Shown here piece by piece: positions 6,460 through 11,748 of a DNA stretch of 11,748 nucleotides. The stretch spans positions 1-11,748 of the forward strand of contig PFLZ01000021.1 of the NCBI GenBank assembly GCA_002784795.1. The letters run 5' to 3'. The position numbers and the translations under genes were made by a program. The notes beneath the pieces are model-generated. The model saw nothing but the letters and a program-made list of their open reading frames with translations, was not told where the DNA came from and did not search any database. The DNA is from Candidatus Magasanikbacteria bacterium CG_4_10_14_0_8_um_filter_42_12 (GTDB taxonomy: Bacteria > Patescibacteriota > Patescibacteriia > Magasanikbacterales > UBA922). Every line of letters begins with the position of its first letter. Positions within the stretch are counted from its first letter, which is position 1.

Positions 6460-6777
6460 ATGTCGTTCTCTGTCATTTTGCTCATCGTCGTGGCTGCACT
6501 CTCGCTCATCGGGATCATCTGGCGCAGTGTCTCTGTGTCAAAGCAGATCCAGTCAACTATCTATGACTTGGTCGTGCATAGTACTGATCATCGGATGAAG
6601 CTGCTGACTCTGCTGGATGAGATGTATAAAGACAAACAGTGTTCTGGCATTCGAGTCCACAAGGCACTTCGGTCTTTAGAACGTCAGAACCGTGTTCGGA
6701 GGGAGAGAACCGATTACAGAAGAGTCGGTACTTGTGTCATCCGTGTAGTCACCCTGGTGGCGATTCCTCGGGAGTGA
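6460..6777 (+). CDS. Small membrane-anchored winged-helix-like protein (unit B)
   Basis: 105 residues. ATG at 6460 follows GGAGG (6449-6453) and overlaps the end of the previous gene's stop context (TAAGATG). Residues 3-21 (FSVILLIVVAALSLIGIIW) form one transmembrane helix. Residues 45-105 contain HRMKLLTLLDEMYKDKQ, SGIRVHKALRSLERQNRVRR and an Arg-rich wing ending in IRVVTLVAIP. These last two blocks align with SCLRISRQIEVLRQQQRLSD and VRILTVIP of the unit A protein, at the same distance from the end. A membrane-tethered regulator is the plausible reading; the fold is inferred from helix and Arg patterns, not from a recognised family. Confidence 0.75.
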   Translation: MSFSVILLIVVAALSLIGIIWRSVSVSKQIQSTIYDLVVHSTDHRMKLLTLLDEMYKDKQCSGIRVHKALRSLERQNRVRRERTDYRRVGTCVIRVVTLVAIPRE

Positions 6778-6812
6778 CCGGCACACCGCCTTCCTGATGT
6801 CTTCGCGACGTA

Positions 6813-6838
6813 TGGCTACCCCGATCTTCGGGGCCATC
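6813..6838 (+). repeat. Hairpin in the unit B 3' region with an alternative partner
   Basis: CCCCGA-TCT-TCGGGG (about 6820-6834), extended by ATGG/CCAT. The same CCCCGA can also pair with TCGGGG at 6852-6857 inside the shared 20-nt motif, so two mutually exclusive folds exist. It lies between the unit B stop codon and the motif. Confidence 0.45.
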
Positions 6839-6848
6839 CATCAAGCGA

Positions 6849-6868
6849 GTGTCGGGGTCAGTCAAAAG
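6849..6868 (+). repeat. Shared 20-nt motif, second copy
   Basis: GTGTCGGGGTCAGTCAAAAG, 18 of 20 identical to the copy at 6019-6038. Each copy directly abuts the hairpin stem that ends its unit. Confidence 0.7.
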
Positions 6869-6980
6869 CAGCCCATCCTTTGCTAAAGCTACGGAGGGCA
6901 AGCACGTTTGTACAGATAACATGTACATACTCTCTTGCTCGTTGTAGGTATAGGTAAAGATTGGGCTGCTTTTGTTTTAC
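6864..6980 (+). terminator. Long terminator-like hairpin closing unit B
   Basis: AAAAGCAGCCCA (6864-6875) is the exact complement of TGGGCTGCTTTT (6962-6973), followed by GTTTT. The arms are 86 bases apart, far more than in a normal terminator. The enclosed DNA continues the inverted repeat (13 of 18 positions pair next) and contains GCAAG/CTTGC and GTAC/GTAC, giving one long imperfect hairpin. It could be a terminator enlarged by an insertion, a structured RNA or a recombination site. Confidence 0.55.
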
Positions 6981-6981
6981 A

Positions 6982-7010
6982 TTGACAAAAGGAGGGATTT
7001 TGTGTATATT
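6982..7010 (+). promoter_or_regulatory. Promoter of small-gene unit C
   Basis: TTGACA (6982-6987), 17-nt spacer, TATATT (7005-7010), as good a match to consensus as the promoter at 716-744. The start near 7017 gives a leader of about 39 nt. Confidence 0.75.
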
Positions 7011-7055
7011 CATGTGTCCGCACTGCGTTGGTGTGGCAGAACAGGAGGGAGAACA

Positions 7056-7307
7056 GTGTATCATTGTCTGGTTTACATTCTGTCTGTGGAGGAGCACCTG
7101 CCTAAAAAGCAGTACTTCATCCAGATTCGAGAGGGTGATGCCCCGCCGGTGTCACCGCCGGGAACGTTGCCTGTCTTTCGTCTCTCCGAGAGCAACGTTG
7201 CGTCTGAGGACTTTACGACGCACATTCTCGAAGCGATCAAGCTGCGGAAGCCAGACGGCAAAGAGATGTTGCGGCAGATTCGCCCCAACCTCGGCATCTC
7301 GAAGTAG
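7056..7307 (+). CDS. Small hypothetical protein (unit C)
   Basis: 83 residues from GTG at 7056, selected because GGAGGG (7044-7049) sits 6 bases upstream and the start is downstream of the promoter; the frame is open from 6972, but that part precedes the expected transcript start. Features are a short hydrophobic start (MYHCLVYILSV), KKQYFIQIREGD, a Pro-rich turn (APPVSPPGTLP), then VFRLSESNVASEDFTTHILEAIKLR and a basic end GKEMLRQIRPNLGISK. No transmembrane or known motif. Codon use is G/C-rich like the other units. Function unknown. Confidence 0.65.
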   Translation: MYHCLVYILSVEEHLPKKQYFIQIREGDAPPVSPPGTLPVFRLSESNVASEDFTTHILEAIKLRKPDGKEMLRQIRPNLGISK

Positions 7308-7322
7308 CCGCCCGCGAACACC

Positions 7323-7371
7323 AAGAGGCGGCCCGATCACGCATCGGGCCGCCTCTTCCAAAACATTTTTT
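7323..7371 (+). terminator. Terminator of unit C
   Basis: A perfect 15-bp G/C-rich stem, arms 7323-7337 and 7343-7357 (AAGAGGCGGCCCGAT and its complement) with a CACGC loop. The T run (7366-7371) comes about 8 bases after the stem, later than usual. It marks the end of the G/C-richer region. Confidence 0.75.
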
Positions 7372-7678
7372 ATACACCTGAGTAGGGTGCTTTTTTATTT
7401 TTATATTCAAAATAGAATAATAGTGCGATGTAAGATAGTGGAAACAACACTAATCCAATCCAAAACCCAATTGTGCTCGTAGCTTCGTAGCCAATCATTC
7501 CGTGGAATACGGCACAACTCTGAAATCCTGTCGCGGTAGGGCAAGTCGGGACAAAGGTAATAGACATGAGTCCCAGAATAAACCCAATTACACCGCCAGC
7601 GGGAATAGAGAGGGGAATGGACGTACTCAAAAAAACAATTTTCTTGTTTTTTGAAAGTGCACGATACCAAGTTTTCAT
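7370..7678 (-). CDS. Small two-pass membrane protein, hypothetical
   Basis: 102 residues. A basic start (MKTWYRALSKNKK) precedes a first membrane segment (about 14-41, Gly/Ile-rich, GGVIGFILGLMSI). A loop holds two cysteines (CPTATGFQSCAVFHG) that could form a disulfide outside the membrane. A second segment (about 70-92, IGFWIGLVLFPLSYIALLFYF) is followed by a basic tail (YKNKKAPYSGV). The charge pattern puts both ends in the cytoplasm. ATG at 7678 has no Shine-Dalgarno. It starts 9 bases after the DUF5661 stop and ends the cysS operon. No family recognised. Confidence 0.65.
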   Translation of the reverse strand: MKTWYRALSKNKKIVFLSTSIPLSIPAGGVIGFILGLMSITFVPTCPTATGFQSCAVFHGMIGYEATSTIGFWIGLVLFPLSYIALLFYFEYKNKKAPYSGV

Positions 7679-7687
7679 ATGTTGTAA

Positions 7688-7966
7688 TTATTCCATTTCT
7701 GCCTCTGCTTCTTTTTCCATTTTTTCTAGACGAATATAATAATCTGCAAATTCTTTCAAATGTGCCCAGGCGATTTTGCCAGTGATGATAGGATCGTCGT
7801 TTGTGACATTTGTCTCTGGATCATTTTTCCCATGTTCTGCTTCTACATTCATGCCGTTGGTGAATTGTTCGAGATCAAATTTGACCGTGTCCCAGTTTAT
7901 CCCGATTGTTGAGGCTACTTCTTTTGCTTCTTCGGTTGTGTAGTGTTTTTGTTGCTTCTTGATCAC
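7688..7966 (-). CDS. DUF5661 family protein
   Basis: 92 residues matching the DUF5661 family over most of its length: TTEEAKEVASTIGINWD, then FDLEQFTNGMNVEAEHGKND, the conserved PETNVTNDDPIITGKIAWAHL and KEFADYYIRLEKMEKEAEAE. The family is small, soluble and common in candidate phyla genomes and phage-related contexts; its function is unknown. The start used is GTG at 7966 because no nearer ATG retains the first conserved helix. That start lies 92 bases inside the 3' end of the upstream SEC-C gene, in another frame, and no Shine-Dalgarno is visible. Confidence 0.8.
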   Translation of the reverse strand: MIKKQQKHYTTEEAKEVASTIGINWDTVKFDLEQFTNGMNVEAEHGKNDPETNVTNDDPIITGKIAWAHLKEFADYYIRLEKMEKEAEAEME

Positions 7967-8681
7967 ACTGACTGATAATTTTATTTAAGACGCTGTCATT
8001 TCTTTTGTCGGCACTTGCATAAGCCAATTGTATATTTGGAGGCAAATATACATTGTGTTCTATTGATAATGGCAATTCACCTGAATTATATTTTGCTAAA
8101 TTTCCCAGATCATGATCAGTAATAATAGTGATTTTGGGAGGTATGACATCCCATGGTTTTGTTTGTGGGTCTAAAAGTTTTAGTAATTCAATAATGCCAA
8201 TTTTTTCCCCTATACCTTTTTCTTCATGCGAGAAATTTTTTGTAATTGAATCAATGCCAATTAATTCTTCTCCTTGAATTTTGTATATATGAACTACCGA
8301 AACAGACATGTATTTGCCATTAATTTTTTCGGCTGTTGTATTGGTATCTATAAAATAAACAAAATCGACCAGTAAAATTGAGGATAGATCTAGTCGCATG
8401 TCAGATGTATCCTGTGGCACATTGAATATTTGCTTGATTCCTTTATTTTTATTCTTTTTAAGAGAACGTATCAGTTTAGCCGTCTTGGGAATTTGTGTTA
8501 CCTCGTCAGTTAACAAGGTGACTTGTCCTTTTTTATCAAATTTAAGTCGATTAATTACCTTTTTTTCTCCCATATCCATCAACAAACTAGTTTCTCTTGG
8601 TTTTTTATCAGCACAACATTTTTTTTGTTTCTTGCCACTTCCGCAATGACAAGGTTCGTTTCTGTCTTTTCCTTGTCCCAT
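7875..8681 (-). CDS. SEC-C zinc-motif protein with a possible RNase H-like domain
   Basis: 268 residues. The N-terminus NEPCHCGSGKKQKKCC (8-23) is a complete SEC-C motif (Cys11, Cys13, Cys22, Cys23), the zinc-binding element of SecA tails and many stand-alone proteins. Residues 100-240 alternate strands and helices, with acidic residues at strand ends: FVYFIDTNT (Asp112), ITIITDHD (Asp189, Asp191) and IQLAYASADKRND (Asp225, Asp228). That order resembles RNase H-like proteins of the DUF3800 type, an inference without profile support. Residues 241-268 are basic, and their DNA overlaps the DUF5661 gene for 92 bases, so the tail may be frameshifted or replaced. It starts 26 bases after the cysS stop, in the same direction, so it is probably co-transcribed with cysS. 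Base composition is more A/T-rich than cysS. Confidence 0.7.
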   Translation of the reverse strand: MGQGKDRNEPCHCGSGKKQKKCCADKKPRETSLLMDMGEKKVINRLKFDKKGQVTLLTDEVTQIPKTAKLIRSLKKNKNKGIKQIFNVPQDTSDMRLDLSSILLVDFVYFIDTNTTAEKINGKYMSVSVVHIYKIQGEELIGIDSITKNFSHEEKGIGEKIGIIELLKLLDPQTKPWDVIPPKITIITDHDLGNLAKYNSGELPLSIEHNVYLPPNIQLAYASADKRNDSVLNKIISQCDQEATKTLHNRRSKRSSLNNRDKLGHGQI

Positions 8682-8707
8682 ATATTTTTAAAAGTAGCTG
8701 AATAAAA

Positions 8708-10249
8708 TTAATTCTTGTCAACTTCCTGCCCCTCTCCAGTATCTTTGACAGTAAAACCAAGCTCAGCAATCTCATCACGCAATCTATCACTTTCACTCCA
8801 ATTTTTTTCTGTGCGGGCAACTTTTCTTTCATCTAGGAGCGCTTGTACTTCCTCTGGAATTTCGATAGTTTCTTTTTTTACTTCGTGAAGTTTCAATCCG
8901 AGGATTTTGTCAAATTCTATTGCCATGTCGCGATCAATGCGATTGTTTTTCAATTCTGTCCAGAATACTGCTAGTGCTTCTGGTGTATTGAGATCATCGT
9001 TGATTGCTTTCAAAAATTCTTCTCGTACATGAGGATCGCCCGCTGCATGGTCTGAAATATTCGTAACGAGACGTTTCAATCGCTCTAGCCCTGCCGTTGC
9101 ACCTTCGAGTGCTTCCCAGCTGAATGTGAGTTGCTTGCGATAATGTGTTTGCAAGAGGAAATAGCGATAGGCGAGGGGATCGATGTGCTTGTCGAGGAGC
9201 GTCTGCATGCGGAGGAAGTTTCCTTCGGACTTGGACATTTTTTTTATGAGTATGCCACTGGAAAAATTAATTTCGCAATTTTGACAATATACTTCAAGAA
9301 GGGTGGAACCATCTTCCAGTTTTTTTTCTATATATTCACTATTGTTTTTAACAATAACTTTACTCTTACAAGAGGGGCAGCAGTGGGTACTATTTATAAA
9401 AGTTTGGCTAGTATCTTTACTTGCGCTAACTATTAAGAATTCGCCATGCATCCAGAGTTTCACCCACGGCTTCACACCGCTTGCTGCTTCTGCCTGCGCA
9501 ATCTCATTTGTATGATGCACTGGGATGTGGTCAATACCTCCGCAGTGAATATCAAATTGATTGCCAAGATATTTCGTCGCCATGGCACTACATTCTATAT
9601 GCCAGCCGGGAAATCCTTTCTTGCCGAAAGCTTCCCATTCCATCTGCCTTTTTTCTCCAGGCTTGTTGAATTTCCACAATGCAAAATCATGTGGATTCTT
9701 TTTTTCTCCCATTTCGACACGCGATCCCGCTTCAAGATCTTGATTTTTTAGATTTGCGAGTTTGCCGTAATCATCGATGGTGGTCGTATCAAAATAAATA
9801 CCGTCACTTGTTTCATACGTGTGGCCTGCATCAATGAGTGTTTGCACTTGTGTAATTTGTTCTGGAATATGATCTGTGGCTTTGCACCAGATCGTTGGTT
9901 CGAGGATATTCAGTGCCTTCATGTCCTCCTTGAACATTTTTGTATAATAATCTGAAATTTCCCACGCCGTTTTTCCTTCTCGTTTCGCACCTTTTTCCAT
10001 TTTGTCTTCTCCATTATCTCCATCGTCTGTCAGATGCCCGACGTCCGTGATATTCATGACATGCGTGACATCATAGCCATGATACTTTAGTGTTCGATGC
10101 AATATATCTTCAAAGACGTAGGTTCGGAGATTGCCAATGTGTGCATAATTGTAGACTGTCGGACCACAGGTATACAGACCGACGGTGTGATCGTCGAGAG
10201 GGGAGAATGGTTCTTTTTGTTTTGTCGCGGTGTTGTAAAGTGAAAGCAT
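8708..10249 (-). CDS. cysS: Cysteinyl-tRNA synthetase with a zinc-ribbon-like insertion
   Basis: Class I aminoacyl-tRNA synthetase charging tRNA-Cys with cysteine, cytoplasmic. 513 residues from ATG at 10249; the frame runs to 10429, but the promoter lies inside that part. Visible are CGPTVYNYAHIGNLR (HIGH-type motif HIGN 37-40; Cys28), GWHIECSAM (Cys220) and VHHTNEIAQ (His245/246, Glu249). These supply the active-site zinc ligands known in E. coli. KMSKS is at 337-341 and the C-terminal anticodon-binding helices are complete. E. coli CysRS has 461 residues; the surplus is mainly an insertion at about 275-336, between FLIV and KKMSKS, containing CCPSC and CQNC, a possible zinc ribbon. The gene heads an apparent operon with the SEC-C, DUF5661 and membrane-protein genes. 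No Shine-Dalgarno. Confidence 0.95.
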   Translation of the reverse strand: MLSLYNTATKQKEPFSPLDDHTVGLYTCGPTVYNYAHIGNLRTYVFEDILHRTLKYHGYDVTHVMNITDVGHLTDDGDNGEDKMEKGAKREGKTAWEISDYYTKMFKEDMKALNILEPTIWCKATDHIPEQITQVQTLIDAGHTYETSDGIYFDTTTIDDYGKLANLKNQDLEAGSRVEMGEKKNPHDFALWKFNKPGEKRQMEWEAFGKKGFPGWHIECSAMATKYLGNQFDIHCGGIDHIPVHHTNEIAQAEAASGVKPWVKLWMHGEFLIVSASKDTSQTFINSTHCCPSCKSKVIVKNNSEYIEKKLEDGSTLLEVYCQNCEINFSSGILIKKMSKSEGNFLRMQTLLDKHIDPLAYRYFLLQTHYRKQLTFSWEALEGATAGLERLKRLVTNISDHAAGDPHVREEFLKAINDDLNTPEALAVFWTELKNNRIDRDMAIEFDKILGLKLHEVKKETIEIPEEVQALLDERKVARTEKNWSESDRLRDEIAELGFTVKDTGEGQEVDKN

Positions 10250-10273
10250 AATGATGTCGTATTTAGTAGCTAC

Positions 10274-10303
10274 AGTATAGAGTGCGGAGGTGTGTTCTGT
10301 AAA
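10274..10303 (-). promoter_or_regulatory. Promoter of cysS
   Basis: Minus strand TTTACA (10303-10298), 18-nt spacer, TATACT (10279-10274). The start near 10267 leaves a leader of about 18 nt. The -35 abuts the ACATTGT repeat cluster beginning at 10309. A TATAAT at about 10332-10337 on the same strand is an alternative without a good -35. Confidence 0.6.
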
Positions 10304-10308
10304 GGAAT

Positions 10309-10413
10309 ATACATTGTTACATTGCTTCATTGTTATTATACTGCAATCTTCGCAATAAACCGACAATGTAACAATAAGTGAGCGAAGCGAACGATAACAA
10401 TGTGACAATGTAT
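10309..10413. repeat. Cluster of ACATTGT-type repeats in inverted and direct orientation
   Basis: ATACATTGTTACATTG (10309-10324) and CAATGTGACAATGTAT (10398-10413) are inverted copies with one mismatch in 16. A third copy, CAATGTAACAAT, is at 10364-10375. CATTGTTAT (10328-10336) pairs exactly with ATAACAATG (10394-10402). The cluster fills the gap between divergent cysS and pilM. It may be an operator region or a short palindromic element. Confidence 0.55.
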
Positions 10414-10445
10414 TGAAAAGAGTACACACGTATTTTATTTTATGC

Positions 10446-10451
10446 TATACT
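10446..10451 (+). promoter_or_regulatory. Extended -10 box for pilM
   Basis: TGC-TATACT (10443-10451) with only a weak TACACA-like -35 at 17 nt. The start near 10458 gives a leader of about 20 nt to ATG at 10479. Confidence 0.55.
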
Positions 10452-10478
10452 TAGCACAACAAACTTTTTCAACGATGT

Positions 10479-11633
10479 ATGAGTTTATTTTCAAAAGACA
10501 ATGGATTCCTTGGTGTTGATATTGGTGCGTACGGAATCAAGATAGTCCAACTCAATAAAACAAAAGGACGTCCACAGCTCTGGACATATGGGATTGTTGA
10601 CGGTGCTATTGATATTCATTTGCCTGATTTTTCTGACAAGTCTCCAGAACAACTTTCGCAAGAAGGAAAAATGCTTGGCAGTAGTACGTTCCAAACAAAT
10701 GGCGAAAAAAAAGACACCCCACTCATATATGGAGAGAGTGATCCACGTGTGGATAGATATGCCGAGATTTTGATGCGCCTCATGAAAGAAGCTCGTGTGA
10801 CTACGACTCTTGCGACTGCGAGTATTCCTGTGTCTCATGTATTTCATACGATCGTTACGCTCCCAAAAGTAGAAAAAGAATCTGACATCCAGACGTATAT
10901 CAATGCAGAACTCAAAAAAGTATTGACGCGGCCACTCGAAGAAATGCAAGTCGTGCACCAAAAAATCCCGAGCACAAACAAAGATGAAAAATATATGCGC
11001 GTCCTCGTGACTGCGGCGCCAAAAACATTGGTTGCTTTTTATTCTGCTATTTTTCAAAAAGCCGGTTTACAACTTCGTGAATTAGAAACAGAAGCATTTG
11101 CCATCGAACGCTCGCTGGTTGGCAAAGAAACCGCCACCATGATGGTCGTAGATGTCGGTGCAGAGCGGACGAATTTTTTTATCATGGATAAGGGATTGCC
11201 GATGACGCATCGAAGTATCCAGGTTGGAGGTGATAATATTGATACCGTCCTGTCAAACATACTTGGTGTGGATCCCACGTTGGTAGATGTGATGAAAGGG
11301 GATGTTGGGATGATATCGTGGGATGAAAAAACATTGTCTGTGTTTGATGTCGTACTGGACCCGATTTTGAAAGAAGTGCAATACAGTTTTGACTTGTTTC
11401 TCAGTCAGTCTGGTAATGAGGGAAAACGTCCAGAAAAAATTGTATTGACCGGTGGTTCATCAGTGTTTCCTCCACTCAAAAAAAGGCTTGAGCAAACATT
11501 CGATATGCGCGTGTTTGTGGGAGATCCGTGGGCACCTATTGTATACCAGCAAGAGTTGAAACCACTTTTGTCTGAGCTCGGACCACGTATGTCTGTGAGC
11601 ATTGGATTGGCACTTAGAAATATTATTGAATAA
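10479..11633 (+). CDS. pilM: Type IV pilus assembly protein PilM
   Basis: 384 residues. An actin-like (FtsA/PilM) fold is shown by phosphate-1 LGVDIGAYGIKIVQL (11-25), phosphate-2 MVVDVGAERTNFF (212-224) and the adenosine motif IVLTGGSS (321-328), followed by GDPWAPI and SIGLALRNI. PilM is the cytoplasmic ATP-binding member of the PilMNO platform of type IV pili and binds the start of PilN. Residues 41-100 form a longer, low-complexity linker than usual. ATG at 10479 places VDIGAYG at the expected distance; an overlapping ATG at 10475 is out of frame and soon stopped. No Shine-Dalgarno. The next gene follows after 58 bases with its own -10, as expected for a pil cluster running off the window. 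Confidence 0.9.
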   Translation: MSLFSKDNGFLGVDIGAYGIKIVQLNKTKGRPQLWTYGIVDGAIDIHLPDFSDKSPEQLSQEGKMLGSSTFQTNGEKKDTPLIYGESDPRVDRYAEILMRLMKEARVTTTLATASIPVSHVFHTIVTLPKVEKESDIQTYINAELKKVLTRPLEEMQVVHQKIPSTNKDEKYMRVLVTAAPKTLVAFYSAIFQKAGLQLRELETEAFAIERSLVGKETATMMVVDVGAERTNFFIMDKGLPMTHRSIQVGGDNIDTVLSNILGVDPTLVDVMKGDVGMISWDEKTLSVFDVVLDPILKEVQYSFDLFLSQSGNEGKRPEKIVLTGGSSVFPPLKKRLEQTFDMRVFVGDPWAPIVYQQELKPLLSELGPRMSVSIGLALRNIIE

Positions 11634-11673
11634 ATTCTGTCCACAGACACGTTCTGTTTTCATGCTAGAATTT

Positions 11674-11681
11674 GGTATACT
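11674..11681 (+). promoter_or_regulatory. Possible extended -10 upstream of the last gene
   Basis: TATACT (11676-11681) preceded by TGG, 10 bases before ATG at 11692. No clear -35. The start would fall near 11688, giving an almost leaderless transcript. Confidence 0.4.
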
Positions 11682-11691
11682 GTTTTTAGCA

Positions 11692-11748
11692 ATGAACTCA
11701 TACAGAGTTTCCAACAAAGACACGCAAATTAATCAGCGCATGCCCGAG
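11692..11748 (+). CDS. Start of a gene cut by the window, possibly pilN
   Basis: 19 codons (MNSYRVSNKDTQINQRMPE) are open to the window end. The only support for a PilN-like identity is position directly after pilM, where pilN normally sits; the residues themselves are not diagnostic and lack an early INLLP motif. Confidence 0.4.
   Translation, partial: MNSYRVSNKDTQINQRMPE

Noticed and set aside
6849..6980. Integron attC site / gene cassette array
   Set aside because: The long hairpin recalls attC, but no GTTRRRY/RYYYAAC core pair was found, each unit has its own promoter, and no integrase is in the window.
9242..9427. Intein or intron in cysS
   Set aside because: About 60 codons in frame, with no splice-junction residues (no Cys/Ser start and His-Asn end) and too short for an intein; a domain insertion fits better.
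10491..11057. 188-codon minus-strand frame
   Set aside because: Antisense shadow of pilM, Phe/Arg-rich and without ribosome site or family features.
1..11748. CRISPR array
   Set aside because: No regularly spaced direct repeats of 25-40 bases were seen anywhere; repeats present are palindromes or short words.

Overview
The window looks like a chromosomal segment of a candidate phyla radiation bacterium (Patescibacteria). The evidence is a SWIB mini-protein, a membrane-anchored VirD4/TraG-like ATPase of the type common in that group, a type IV pilus PilM, a DUF5661 protein, and many short genes of unknown function with weak or absent Shine-Dalgarno sites. TGA, TAA and TAG all work as stops, so the standard code applies and the UGA-recoded Gracilibacteria/SR1 lineages are unlikely. 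Taxonomy is inferred from gene families only.

Layout. (1) 1-850: a SWIB gene (+) with its terminator, then a gene-free stretch that appears to encode a structured RNA on the minus strand. That stretch has a consensus promoter near 716-744, three strong hairpins and an intrinsic terminator at 386-420. (2) 853-5510, minus strand: a conserved Pro-rich protein with a promoter of its own; a DUF559 nuclease cassette (about 1771-2240) bounded by G/C-rich palindromes in inverted orientation; the 863-residue VirD4-like ATPase; and a 177-residue companion that probably heads a two-gene operon with it. (3) 5613-7371, plus strand: a run of four small unknown genes with more G/C and Arg-rich codon use than the neighbours. 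It is organised as three separately promoted units (TTGACA-type -35, 17-nt spacer, TAT-type -10) with terminators. Two of the proteins are paralogous membrane-anchored winged-helix-like proteins, and their 3' ends share a nearly identical 20-nt motif just before the terminator. (4) 7370-10249, minus strand: an apparent operon cysS - SEC-C protein - DUF5661 - small membrane protein. The CysRS carries an unusual zinc-ribbon-like insertion directly before KMSKS. (5) 10250-11748: a divergent promoter region with repeated ACATTGT words, then pilM and the first 19 codons of the next gene (probably a pilus gene).

Functionally, housekeeping translation (cysS), surface or DNA-transfer machinery (VirD4-like ATPase, PilM) and accessory material (DUF559 cassette, small-gene array, unidentified RNA) are interleaved. 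The small-gene array and the minus-strand RNA are the most likely undescribed items.
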